NCBI GenBank assembly: GCA_007134875.1
Contig: SLJY01000040.1
Span: forward strand, 1 to 64,000
Source: Desulfobacterales bacterium
GTDB taxonomy: Bacteria > Desulfobacterota > Desulfobacteria > Desulfobacterales > Desulfosalsimonadaceae
Reading direction: 5' to 3'
DNA: 64,000 nt
Numbering within the stretch: the first letter of the stretch is position 1; every line of letters begins with the position of its first letter. Positions 1 through 8,701 of the stretch are shown here, one piece after another. The position numbers and the translations under genes were made by a program. The notes under the pieces are model-generated. The model was given only the letters and a program-made list of their open reading frames with translations. It ran no database searches and was not told the DNA's origin.

Positions 1-866
1 CCATCAGCCGTGATCAAAAGTTCTTTGGCAGTTGGGTATACGAGTTTTCCCATTTGCTGCCACCATTGCTTGATAGTGGATACCGCAAACTGGGCGGTGT
101 CGTGATCTGTACCAACACTAACCCAACCCTGATTATTGGCAAGATCATAAACACCATAAGGGATTCCCTTACCGAGGGCTAAACTCAAAAAATCATACGT
201 TTCAACCTCTTCCGGTTTTCCTTTGGGTTGATATTCACGGCCGGCATTTGTGAAACGGCCAATAAGCTCCTTTTTCTTTGTGTCAACTGATATTACTGGC
301 TGGTTGCGATGCTGGAAGTCTTTCACTTTCTCATTGATGAATTCAAATTGAGCATTCCGATCAGGATGGGATTTACCTTCCATCTTTTTCCGGGTTCCCT
401 GAAGGCTATAATTCATATCAGCCAGTAATTGTCCAACTTTAACATGACTGATATTGTGCCCCTTGCTTGTTAATTCTTTTGCTAATCTTCGAGTGCTTTT
501 ACATGTCCATCGCAGAGGTGAGGCAGGATCCCCCCTTGAGATTGGCTCAACCAAAGAATCAAGGAGCTCAAGCAAAATGATGTCAGTGTCGGCCAATGAT
601 TTCCTGCCACCACCTTTTTTTCTGACCCGCCGGGACTTGTCGGAACCATCAGATGTGATTCTTTCTGATCGAGCGTTAATTTCTCGAAGACCTGCCCTGA
701 TGGTGCTTTCAGCAATTCCGGTAGCTCTTGAAATCGCACGGACTCCACCATGGCCGATAATTCGAGCTTCTGTCGCAGCCCATACTCTTCGACTACGCTC
801 ATCTAATTCGGGCTCGATTATTTCATATTTTGCCCTTATTGCTTCCACTACATCGGAGGTAATCAT
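1..866 (-). mobile_element. ISAzo13-family transposase, N-terminal part, cut by window edge
   Basis: Reading the minus strand from an ATG at 866 gives an uninterrupted frame (MITSDVVEAIRAKYEIIEP...) to the window edge, about 288 codons. It was missing from the ORF track because its stop lies outside. It carries the ISAzo13 hallmarks: an N-terminal HTH-like region (HGGVRAISRATGIAESTI), a GGGRK motif, then SRGDPASPLRWTCKS and LQGTRKKMEGKSHPDRNAQF, and the DDE-type core with Asp in VISVDTKKKEL and in the final LLITADG. It catalyses transposition of its own element. The frame is intact as far as seen, so the element may be active. The sequence TAACTTTTACGACCTGATAC at about 876-895 is a possible terminal end, but the other end is not visible. 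Confidence 0.88.
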
Positions 867-949
867 ACCCACAATGTATCAGGTCGTAAAAGTTATTGCA
901 AGTTAAAAACCGATGATTTGTTTATTTCCAAACCCTAAGAGGAGTTGTC

Positions 950-1996
950 ATGCCAGATCAGTGGATGATTTACGGCGCTACCGGCTATACCGGCGCGTTG
1001 ATTGCGCGGGAGGCCGTCCGGCAGGGGCTTAAGCCCGTGCTTGCGGGCCGCGGCGAGGCGGCTGCCGCCATTGCGGGTGAGCTGAACCTGGAGTCCAGAA
1101 TTTTTTCCTTGAAAGATGCCGATGCGGTGCGGAAGGGCCTGGAAGGCATGAGGCTTGTACTGCTTACGGCGGGGCCGTTTTCCGCAACCAGCGCTCCCGT
1201 GGTGCAGGCATGTCTCGATCAGGGCTGCCATTACCTGGATATCACGGGCGAGATCGACGTGTTCGAGGCCGTGCTCGCGCGTGATGCAGAGGCCCGGGAC
1301 CGGAACGTGGCCTTGTGTCCCGGGGTCGGTTTCGACGTGATTCCTACAGACTGCGTCGCCGCCGTGCTGGCAGACGCTCTTCCGGATGCCCATATGCTTC
1401 GCCTTGGATTTGAATCGCGCTCGGGCTTTAGCCCGGGGACGGCCAAAACGTCCGTGGAGGGTTTTGCAGGCGGCGGCAGGATCCGTCGCAACGGGCGTAT
1501 TCAGCGGGTGCCGCTGGGCTACAAGTTCGATCGGATCGATTTCGGCGCAGGCCCCCGGCTGGGCGTTACGATTCCCTGGGGGGATGTGTCTACAGCGTAT
1601 TATACCACAGGCATTCCCAATATCGAAACCTATATCCCGATCTCACCGAGAAACGCGCGGCGTATGATGGTGGCCAACTGGATACGACCGCTGGCGGCCC
1701 TTCGGCCGGTGCAGGCCCTGATGAAGAAACGTGCGGGAAAGGTCCGCGGCCCCGACGAAAACAAGCGCAGCCGCACCCCGGCATATGTCTGGGGGGATAT
1801 CCGCAACGGGAAAAAAGAGGTCCGGACCGCACGGGTGGTGACCGCCAACGGATACGATGTCACTATTCACGGCTCGCTATCCGTGGTGCGGCATTTGCTG
1901 GAAAACCATGCAGCAGGGGCGTTGACCCCCTCCCGGCTTATGGGTCCGGACTTTGTGAGCCGGCTGCCGGGGTGCGGCGAAATTGAAATCGAGTGA
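950..1996 (+). CDS. Saccharopine dehydrogenase-like NAD(P)-binding oxidoreductase
   Basis: 348 aa. The N-terminus MIYGATGYTGALIAREAVRQ is a Rossmann fold with the GATGYTG fingerprint of the saccharopine dehydrogenase / trans-acting enoyl reductase superfamily. LLTAGPFSATSAPVVQACLD and HYLDITGEIDVFE follow as usual for this family. The substrate cannot be read from sequence; relatives are annotated as saccharopine dehydrogenases but often act on other substrates. The start is supported by AAGAGGAG seven bases upstream of ATG 950. It stands alone between the IS element and the uup-like gene. Confidence 0.8.
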   Translation: MPDQWMIYGATGYTGALIAREAVRQGLKPVLAGRGEAAAAIAGELNLESRIFSLKDADAVRKGLEGMRLVLLTAGPFSATSAPVVQACLDQGCHYLDITGEIDVFEAVLARDAEARDRNVALCPGVGFDVIPTDCVAAVLADALPDAHMLRLGFESRSGFSPGTAKTSVEGFAGGGRIRRNGRIQRVPLGYKFDRIDFGAGPRLGVTIPWGDVSTAYYTTGIPNIETYIPISPRNARRMMVANWIRPLAALRPVQALMKKRAGKVRGPDENKRSRTPAYVWGDIRNGKKEVRTARVVTANGYDVTIHGSLSVVRHLLENHAAGALTPSRLMGPDFVSRLPGCGEIEIE

Positions 1997-2159
1997 TCGT
2001 GTTGTTTGCTGCCTTCCCCGTTCCCGGTCCATTGCCCGCCATTGATTGTCGCACCGTCCCGGCTTGTCCGGATATCGTTTCCGACCAGGCGGGTGAGAGA
2101 AGTGCCTTTAGCCGCAAGCCTGTTTATGCTATACCACAATACAAAAATGGAGGCGGTAT

Positions 2160-4139
2160 ATGGCATTGATCGGTATGCGGGGCGTGTGCTGGGGATTCGG
2201 CGGCACGCCCCTGCTGGAAGATATTGACCTGCATATTGAAAAGGGCGAGCGCGTGGGCCTTCTGGGACGAAACGGCCTGGGAAAATCGACCGTGCTGCGC
2301 CTGCTGTCCGGCGAGATGACGCCGGATGCCGGGGAGGTGTGGGTGCAGCCCAATACCACGGTGGCCGCCCTGGAACAGGAAGTCCCCCGATATCAGCGCG
2401 GGAAGGTGTTTGACGTGGTAGCCAGCGGACTCGGCCCGGTGGGTCGGGATATCGCCCGCTACCGGGTGCTTACCGAAAAACCGCATGGCGAAGAAACCCC
2501 TGGCGGATCAATGGAGGCTACGGAAGAAGAAATCCGCAGCCTGCAGCAGAAGCTCGATGCCCAAAATGGCTGGGGGCTTCAAAATCAGGTCGAGACGATC
2601 GTTTCGCTTGCGGGGCTGCCGGCGGATGAGGATTTTTCCGTGCTCTCGGCGGGAATGAAACGGCGCGTGCTTTTTGCAATGGCAGCTGTCTCCGGCCCGA
2701 ATGTACTGCTGCTTGATGAGCCTACCAATCACCTGGATGTCGAAGCCATCACCTGGATGGAAGACTATGTCCTGCAAAACATCAGGACGCTTGTTTTCGT
2801 TACCCACGACCGTGCTTTCCTGCGGCGGGTCGCCACCCGGATCGTGGAGTTGGAAAGGGGCCGCGCCGTATCCTGGTCCTGCGACTATAACACCTACCTC
2901 ACCCGCCGGGAGGCCGCCGAAGAAGCCCGCGAAAAACAGGAGGCGCAATTCGATAAAAAACTTTCCGGGGAAGAAGCATGGCTCCGCCAGGGTATCAAGG
3001 CCCGTCGCAAAAGGAATCAGGGCAGGGTCCGGGCGCTTCTTTCAATGCGCAGGGAGCGGGAGAACCGCCGCAAATCTCAGGGTTCCGTGAATTTCCAGGT
3101 GGATGACTCCGCCCGGACCGGAAAGATGGTGATCGAAGCCAAAAAGATCTGCCTTTCATTTGGCGGTCAGCCGGTCATCGACAATTTTTCGACCCGCATC
3201 CTCCGGGGAGACCGGATCGGTATCATCGGCCCGAATGGTATTGGCAAATCCACGCTTCTCGATGTCATGCTGGGAAACACTGTTCCGGATTCCGGAGCCG
3301 TGCGGCACGGAACCGGGCTTCAGGTGGCGTCCTTCGATCAATTGCGCAGGAACCTGGAAGAGGACAAGACCGTTGCAGACAACATCGGCGAGGGCAACGC
3401 CTTTATCATGATCGGCGACCGGAAAAAACACGTGATCAGCCATCTCAAGGACTTTCTTTTTACGCCGGAGCGGTGCCGCACGCCCGTGAATATCCTGTCC
3501 GGCGGTGAAAAGAACCGGCTGCTGCTGGCCCGGCTCTTTGCGCGACCCGCCAACGTGCTCGTGCTGGATGAGCCCACCAACGACCTGGATATCGAAACAC
3601 TGGAGCTGCTCGAGGAAATGCTGTTCCAGTTTGCGGGCACGGTACTGCTCGTGAGCCACGACCGGGAGTTCGTCAACAACGTGGTCACTTCCACCATTGT
3701 ATTCGAGGCGCCGGGCCGCCTGGTGGAATATGCGGGCGGATACGACGACTGGATGGTCCAGCGCCGGGTGGGCCAGGAACAGCGTGCGAAACAGCCGGAA
3801 GGGCAGGGACGAAAGGAGCGGAAGCCGGAAAAGGAGCCCTCCGGAGACCGCCGAAAATCCAGGAGCCGTACCGGCCTGAGCTTCGCGGAAAAGCGTGAAC
3901 TGGAATCCCTTTACGAGAAGATTCCGGATCTTGAATCCGAACACGAGGATCTCTGCACCCGTCTGTCTGATCCGGAACTTTACAGGCAAACCGGAAAAGA
4001 GGATATCGCGGTCATAAAAAACCGGCTGCAGGCGATTGAAAAGGAAATCGGGCAGGCCTGGGAGCGCTGGGAGGTCCTGGAGGCGATCGCCAACCCGGAG
4101 CACAACCGGCAAAACCAGGATCAGGAGCAGGGGCGGTAG
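2160..4139 (+). CDS. uup: ABC-F family ATPase, Uup-like
   Basis: 659 aa with two ABC ATPase cassettes and no membrane segment. Walker A motifs are GRNGLGKST and GPNGIGKST, signatures are LSAGMKRRV and LSGGEKNRL, and both Walker B motifs are followed by DEPTN, as in ABC-F proteins. The linker between cassettes is basic. The C-terminus (FAEKRELESLYEKI ... WERWEVLEAI) is a charged coiled coil matching the Uup C-terminal domain, which binds branched DNA or ribosome-associated sites. ABC-F proteins act on ribosomes; Uup has also been tied to precise excision of transposons. GGAGG is placed upstream of ATG 2160. Confidence 0.87.
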   Translation: MALIGMRGVCWGFGGTPLLEDIDLHIEKGERVGLLGRNGLGKSTVLRLLSGEMTPDAGEVWVQPNTTVAALEQEVPRYQRGKVFDVVASGLGPVGRDIARYRVLTEKPHGEETPGGSMEATEEEIRSLQQKLDAQNGWGLQNQVETIVSLAGLPADEDFSVLSAGMKRRVLFAMAAVSGPNVLLLDEPTNHLDVEAITWMEDYVLQNIRTLVFVTHDRAFLRRVATRIVELERGRAVSWSCDYNTYLTRREAAEEAREKQEAQFDKKLSGEEAWLRQGIKARRKRNQGRVRALLSMRRERENRRKSQGSVNFQVDDSARTGKMVIEAKKICLSFGGQPVIDNFSTRILRGDRIGIIGPNGIGKSTLLDVMLGNTVPDSGAVRHGTGLQVASFDQLRRNLEEDKTVADNIGEGNAFIMIGDRKKHVISHLKDFLFTPERCRTPVNILSGGEKNRLLLARLFARPANVLVLDEPTNDLDIETLELLEEMLFQFAGTVLLVSHDREFVNNVVTSTIVFEAPGRLVEYAGGYDDWMVQRRVGQEQRAKQPEGQGRKERKPEKEPSGDRRKSRSRTGLSFAEKRELESLYEKIPDLESEHEDLCTRLSDPELYRQTGKEDIAVIKNRLQAIEKEIGQAWERWEVLEAIANPEHNRQNQDQEQGR

Positions 4140-4201
4140 TTAAGGAATGTAAAAGGGTGGCGGAAGGGGAGGATTCCCTGAACCGCTTATGAAGGAGGCA
4201 T

Positions 4202-4690
4202 ATGGAATCAGGCGTCGTCCTGCTCTGGCTGCTGGCCGTTCTTCTTACGGCCGCCGGCCTGGCCGGCCTTATTCTGCCGGTGCTTCCCGGGCCGCCGATG
4301 ATATTTGCCGGACTGGTCCTGGCAGCGTGGGCGGAAGGCTTTGTCCACGTTGGATATGCCGCCATTGCGATCATGGCGGTGCTGGCTGCTGCGGCCTCCC
4401 TGGTCGATTTTCTGGCAGGGGTGCTTGGCGCAAGGCATTTCGGTGCAAGCAGAAAAGCCATGGCAGGGGCCCTGGCCGGGGTGGTGGTCGGGCTTTTTTT
4501 CGGTATTCCCGGTATTGTTGCCGGCCCTTTTATCGGCGCGGTTATCGGCGAGCTTGCCGCTCGCAAGCCCTTCCGGGCCGCCGGTTTGGCGGGCGTCGGA
4601 ACGTGGCTGGGCATGGTGATCGGCGCCGCTGCAAAGGTTGCCTTAGGGGCGCTCATGATCGGCGTGTTTCTGGTTACCCGGTTCCTGTGA
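4202..4690 (+). CDS. DUF456 family membrane protein
   Basis: 162 aa, almost wholly hydrophobic, with about five membrane segments. The N-terminal segment containing LAGLILPVLPGPPMIFAGL and the later glycine-rich segments GIPGIVAGPFIGAVIGEL are typical of DUF456. Function is unknown; the glycine-zipper-like repeats suggest helix packing in the inner membrane. It follows the ABC-F gene by about 60 bases and may be co-transcribed. GAAGGAGG sits just before ATG 4202. Confidence 0.82.
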   Translation: MESGVVLLWLLAVLLTAAGLAGLILPVLPGPPMIFAGLVLAAWAEGFVHVGYAAIAIMAVLAAAASLVDFLAGVLGARHFGASRKAMAGALAGVVVGLFFGIPGIVAGPFIGAVIGELAARKPFRAAGLAGVGTWLGMVIGAAAKVALGALMIGVFLVTRFL

Positions 4691-4718
4691 CGGTTTGTCG
4701 CCCACTATTGGGGTTTGA

Positions 4719-6011
4719 TTAGGGCATTAGCCTCGATTTGACAAAAGCCGTCATGTTTTTGATTTCCTCGTCCGATGCCGTTCCGAAATCAAGCCGTTTG
4801 TCCCGGAGAACCGGGGAAATTGCATTCAGGACCTCCGCCGAAAGCGCACCATACTGCCCGGCAAAGGCGGAAATTCTTGCATGTAGAGAGTATTCAAGGC
4901 GCTCTCGCGGCGGCTTCGCCAAATATTCATCAATTGTCGCAAGCATTTTGCCCCGGTCCTTGGGAAGGCTTCCGAATACCGGCAGCAGGTTGGTGGCCGA
5001 ATCGCTTAAAATTTCAACCGGCACGCGGATTTCTTCGATCATTTTCCGGATTTCCCGTGCCGCCGTGTCATCGTCCGCCTCTGTGAACTCGCCTTTTCTG
5101 CGCATATCGTCCAGCGGCATTCCCTCGAAGATTTCCAGCGTCCGGATCCGCACGTAGTCCGGGGCCGCCTCGTTGATGACGCGGGCGGTTTGGACGGCAT
5201 GGGATTCGGACAGCTCCATGCCGCCCAAACCCGGCATCACGTAAAACGAACAGGAAAGGCCCGCCCGGGCGGTTTTCAGAGACCCTTCCACGTGATCCTC
5301 CGGCGTTTCGCCCTTTTTGATTTTCTTTAAAACATCCGCGCTGCCGCTTTCGATGCCGAAATGCACCCGGTCGAGACCGGCCTCTTTAAAAGCGGCCAGT
5401 TCGCCCTCGGAGCGAATCCTTGCCGCTGTGCGCGTCCGGCCGTATACCGTGAAGCGCTCGATTCCCATAAAATGCTTCCGTATGTGGCTTGTGCCCAGGC
5501 CCATAAATTCCGGCTTAAGGATCAATGAATCCGCATCACCAAGGAAGCAGGTGCTGCCCCCGGCTATTCGCCAGGACATGAGGTGTTCCACGCAGTCCGT
5601 AATATCCGGGTATTCAACGAACCAGGAGGAAAACCATCGCATCCTGGGATCCGGCGAATTTTCCAGCGGAAGACAGCGGTGCCGGTCCGTGACCCCGGCT
5701 TCCTCCCGGGCCTTCCGGATCCGCTGGACCAGCGACAGGGCCCGCTCCTGGATGACCTTGGAATACATCGATCCCCCGATGCCGTTTTCTACCATCAACT
5801 CATTTAACAGACCGGCGCTTTCAATATCGGCTATCACCTCGCTTACCGGCCGTTTGGCGAATTTTGCGCCGGTTTTGTAGATGGGGCAGAACCCGCACTT
5901 GTTCCAGTAGCAGTTGCGGGACAGGCGAAATGTCAGGGAATTGTTTTCAGTGGGCGGCCGGATGGAACAGATCTCAAACGGCCGTACACGTGCCAGTCGT
6001 TCGTTTTCCAT
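4719..6011 (-). CDS. Radical SAM protein
   Basis: 430 aa. The cluster motif is NCYWNKCGFC near residue 33, the CX4CX2C variant seen in Elp3/HemN-like radical SAM proteins whose first loop reads C-x-W-N-K-C. Later parts resemble the Elp3/MiaB core: FTVYGRTRTAARIRSEGEL, RVHFGIESGSADVLKKIKKG, YVMPGLGGMELSESH. It should bind a [4Fe-4S] cluster and cleave S-adenosylmethionine; the substrate is unknown. The start is supported by AAAAGGAGAAAATCCG before the ATG. It is convergent with the DUF456 gene. Confidence 0.82.
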   Translation of the reverse strand: MENERLARVRPFEICSIRPPTENNSLTFRLSRNCYWNKCGFCPIYKTGAKFAKRPVSEVIADIESAGLLNELMVENGIGGSMYSKVIQERALSLVQRIRKAREEAGVTDRHRCLPLENSPDPRMRWFSSWFVEYPDITDCVEHLMSWRIAGGSTCFLGDADSLILKPEFMGLGTSHIRKHFMGIERFTVYGRTRTAARIRSEGELAAFKEAGLDRVHFGIESGSADVLKKIKKGETPEDHVEGSLKTARAGLSCSFYVMPGLGGMELSESHAVQTARVINEAAPDYVRIRTLEIFEGMPLDDMRRKGEFTEADDDTAAREIRKMIEEIRVPVEILSDSATNLLPVFGSLPKDRGKMLATIDEYLAKPPRERLEYSLHARISAFAGQYGALSAEVLNAISPVLRDKRLDFGTASDEEIKNMTAFVKSRLMP

Positions 6012-6079
6012 CGGATTTTCTCCTTTTAAAAAGGGGACTTCCTTATCTTATTTGATCCTGAACTGAGCGATTTTCGAAT

Positions 6080-6120
6080 TAGTGGCCGAACGAAAACCAG
6101 CGTTTTTCTTTCAGCCACGG
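6080..6120. repeat. Repeat family A, short copy
   Basis: GTGGCCGAACGAAAACC and TTTTTCTTTCAGCCAC form a near-palindrome. The same arms recur at about 12.8, 18.95, 31.35, 41.5 and 57.4 kb. This copy lacks the inner portion found in the longer copies. The rest of the 6012-6340 spacer shows nothing else recognisable. Confidence 0.7.
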
Positions 6121-6340
6121 ATTTGCCGCAGCGACAAGGCAATTGCATGTACCTGCCTTTATTGTTATACAAATCAGACGGCTTTGTAAATGCTCATTCG
6201 CTATGCAACTTCCTGCATTGATGCGGTTAGAATCGTTTGTGAAATGAGATAGTTTGTATTATAGTTTTTTGTAATCCCGACTTCTGCTGTGATCCATACA
6301 GCATCAGCAATACCAAACCAAAAAGTACAAGGAGGAAGCA

Positions 6341-6679
6341 TTGTTCATCATCAATAGGGACGCCGTGATTCTCAAGGGCAAAAAGCCGCTTGCGGACTGG
6401 ATCAACAGCATTGATCCTGAAAACCCCGTATCGGTTGACGACGTGCGGGAGGACAGCACCGTCATCCTTCTGCCGCCGTGCAATGGCAAAGAAGAAGCAC
6501 TTTTCATTATTGAAAGCAATTATGAAGCGCTTTTCTTCGGGGAAATCGAGGGATGGATTGCCGATGATTCCATGTGGCCCGAGAGCGTCACCCTCGAAAC
6601 CTTCCACGAATGGTTCGATGTGGAGTACCACTCCATGATCTTTGACGCTGTGGAAGAGGATATCGAAAAAGAAGAGTGA
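6341..6679 (+). CDS. Conserved hypothetical acidic protein
   Basis: 112 aa, acidic and soluble: FIINRDAVILKGKKPLADWIN..., ending in a DAVEEDIEKEE tail. It resembles a small conserved family in proteobacteria (aspartate- and tryptophan-containing, with DSMWP and FHEWFDVEYHSM segments) for which I know no established function. The start is TTG at 6341, supported by a strong AAGGAGG six bases upstream; no ATG is available at the right place. Confidence 0.65.
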   Translation: MFIINRDAVILKGKKPLADWINSIDPENPVSVDDVREDSTVILLPPCNGKEEALFIIESNYEALFFGEIEGWIADDSMWPESVTLETFHEWFDVEYHSMIFDAVEEDIEKEE

Positions 6680-6692
6680 ATATTGAAACACG

Positions 6693-6872
6693 GTAGGGGG
6701 ACGTCCTTAACTTATTAACTTTTCGACCCCCCGGGTAATGGATTGCCTTGATCCAATCCATTGCGAAGTTGCTTCATTTTTGTCATACGGCATTGATTGC
6801 CGGGGTGCTTGATGGGCAAGCCACGGATTTGTTGCTGCAATAAGTTAATAAGTTAAGGACGTCCCCTATTTT
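6693..6872. repeat. REPIN/MITE-like element with inverted GGGGACGTCCTTAACTTATTAACTT ends
   Basis: TAGGGGGACGTCCTTAACTTATTAACTT at about 6693-6720 is repeated in inverse orientation as AAGTTAATAAGTTAAGGACGTCCCCTA at about 6840-6867, enclosing some 120 bases. GGGGACGTCC with TTAACTTATTAA is a sequence I associate with REP elements mobilised by REP-associated tyrosine transposases; no such transposase is in the window. The inner part codes for nothing recognisable. Confidence 0.7.
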
Positions 6873-8025
6873 CGGTGAGCCATTGAAGGTGGCCGCGTTT
6901 TTTGATGATTGCGGCCTCGGGGCATATTTCAAGGCAGCAGTAGCAGCGAATGCAGATGTTGTAGTCGTAGCACGGGGTTTTGCCGCCGTTCTCCGGTTTG
7001 CTGATGGCTCCGGCGGCGCAGATGGTTTTGCACTGAAGGCAAAGCGTGCAGCGATCCGCGAGAGGCACGGGGCGATCAAGCAGCATGTTCCGGAAAGCCG
7101 GAGTGTTGAAGGGCCATCGAAACACACGGGAAAATCCCTGGGAGCCGGTGGCCGGCCGGAAGTCATCCATGCGAAGATCTTCGATGGATGCCCCGGCAAT
7201 CCGTATATCCTCGGGGGAGGATACGCCGTAATTCCGCCTGAATCCCTCCGTCAGGGTCGCTACCTTCTCGATATCGATTCCTGCAATCTGTGCAGCCACG
7301 AAGTCCACGGCAATACCGTTTTCACCGGCCAGTACCGCATGCAGCCACCGCGGCGTTCCGGATGTGCCGGGGCCCTCCCCCTCCATTGCGCAGACCGCGT
7401 CCATAAGGTGCAAAATCGGCTTCGAAGGGGCGAAGGCGTAGTGCATGGCGCCGTAGAGATCCAGGAGAAAACCGGCCAAAGATACGGGCGTGGGGGCCCG
7501 GAGGTGCATTTTCGATTTTTCGAGGCCGTGGATGGCGCCGAACAGAACTTTTACCGCGCCGGTGATATGCGTGATACCGTGGGTTTTGAACTTGGGCAGG
7601 CTCACGATGACATCCGCGTCGGAATACTCCTCCGAGATATCGATGTGCCTGAATATTTCGGCGTGTGCATAGTGAAGACTCCGGGTGCGTGAAGGATCAC
7701 CGATAGCAACACCTTCGCTTTCCACAACCCGGGCGTAGCTTGTTTTCTTGACGGTGCGGGCAAGCGAGTGGATGGCCGGCGATTCCAGAAGCACGGGCGT
7801 GCCGCCGTTTTCCCGGACAACCTGAACCGCCGCCCGGAAAAATTCACTGTGGGTGACAATCGCCTTTTCGTCCCTGGACGGCACCAGCAGGTTGGGCTTG
7901 ACCACTACCCGGGCATTGTGGAAAACGCGCGGGTCGAATCCGATATTACCGATGCTTTGCCGAATCGTGTTCTTCAAGCGGCGGTTGTCGTAATCCGGGC
8001 ATCGCAGGAGTGAAACAAGGGGCAT
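6853..8025 (-). CDS. DUF362 protein with C-terminal 2x[4Fe-4S] ferredoxin domain
   Basis: About 390 aa. The N-terminal two thirds match DUF362 (VVVKPNLLVPSRDEKAIVTH, DVIVSLPKFKTHGITHITGAVKVLFG). The C-terminus has two ferredoxin-type cysteine sets, CTLCLQCKTICAAGAI and CIRCYCCLEICPEAAI. Proteins of this design are common in anaerobes and presumably move electrons or bind a metal; the precise role is unknown. The ORF could begin at TTG 8031, but ATG 8025 follows GGAAAAG at a good distance. The last residues (ENRGRP) and the stop are encoded by the neighbouring repeat element, so the natural C-terminus may have been altered by its insertion. Confidence 0.8.
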   Translation of the reverse strand: MPLVSLLRCPDYDNRRLKNTIRQSIGNIGFDPRVFHNARVVVKPNLLVPSRDEKAIVTHSEFFRAAVQVVRENGGTPVLLESPAIHSLARTVKKTSYARVVESEGVAIGDPSRTRSLHYAHAEIFRHIDISEEYSDADVIVSLPKFKTHGITHITGAVKVLFGAIHGLEKSKMHLRAPTPVSLAGFLLDLYGAMHYAFAPSKPILHLMDAVCAMEGEGPGTSGTPRWLHAVLAGENGIAVDFVAAQIAGIDIEKVATLTEGFRRNYGVSSPEDIRIAGASIEDLRMDDFRPATGSQGFSRVFRWPFNTPAFRNMLLDRPVPLADRCTLCLQCKTICAAGAISKPENGGKTPCYDYNICIRCYCCLEICPEAAIIKKRGHLQWLTENRGRP

Positions 8026-8120
8026 CGTCAATGTCTTTTCCGGTTAGACCGGCGGTTCGTGAGTTGGAAGACTTCGTTTTCAGTGGCGTCAGATCACGCC
8101 TTGTATGATTGTATCCCATT

Positions 8121-8700
8121 TTAACACAGAAAAGCCGCCGGTGAAAACGATTGTCCGTATTGCCACACTTGTTTGAACAATTCCGCCACCTCGTTGGGGT
8201 CGGATACGGGTCGGGCATTGAACAGGGCGGGGGCGTCCGCAAGCGCATGAAACGGCGCCGTGGCCAGGGATTCTCCGGTTACGCCCACTTCGCTCAGGCG
8301 CTTGGGATGACCTGCGCTCTCCATGAGACTTTCAAGGGTTATAGCGCCGGACAGGTCGGAAACGCGAGGATCCATGTTCGCGATGCTCACGCCCAGGGCC
8401 AGCTTATCCGTTGCAAAATCGACATTGAAATGCATAACCGCCGGCACTGCGATGCCGCACGCAGCGCCGTGCGGCACGTTGTTCAGCATGCCCACCGCGT
8501 AAGCCATGGAGCGGGCCAGCCCCGCCTGGGCAATGGCAACTGCCCATCCCCCCGCCCCCGCTGACGATGATATCCACACCCCGCTCCCGGGCCATGTCCG
8601 CAACCTTGTCCACGGTTTTCAGGTCCGTATCCTGCTTGATTTCGATAAGCATGCCGATGCAGAAATCGCCCAGGGCTTCTTCGACGCGCGCAGCCAGGCT
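8121..8700 (-). pseudogene. Iron-containing alcohol dehydrogenase remnant with internal deletion
   Basis: One minus-strand frame gives LIEIKQDTDLKTVDKVADMARERGVDIIVSGGGG, the end of the NAD-binding region of group III Fe-alcohol dehydrogenases. Another frame, directly after, gives AQAGLARSMAYAVGMLNNVPHGAACGIAVPAVMHFN and a normal C-terminal domain to a stop at 8121. The metal-binding middle, well over 100 residues, and the true N-terminus are missing, and the two pieces are out of frame. Family members are about 380-400 aa. It lies immediately 3' of the hybrid kinase gene and is probably dead. Confidence 0.78.
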
Positions 8701-8701
8701 A

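Noticed and set aside
454-906. 150-aa plus-strand ORF
   Set aside because: Antisense to the ISAzo13-type transposase frame, which has clear family motifs.
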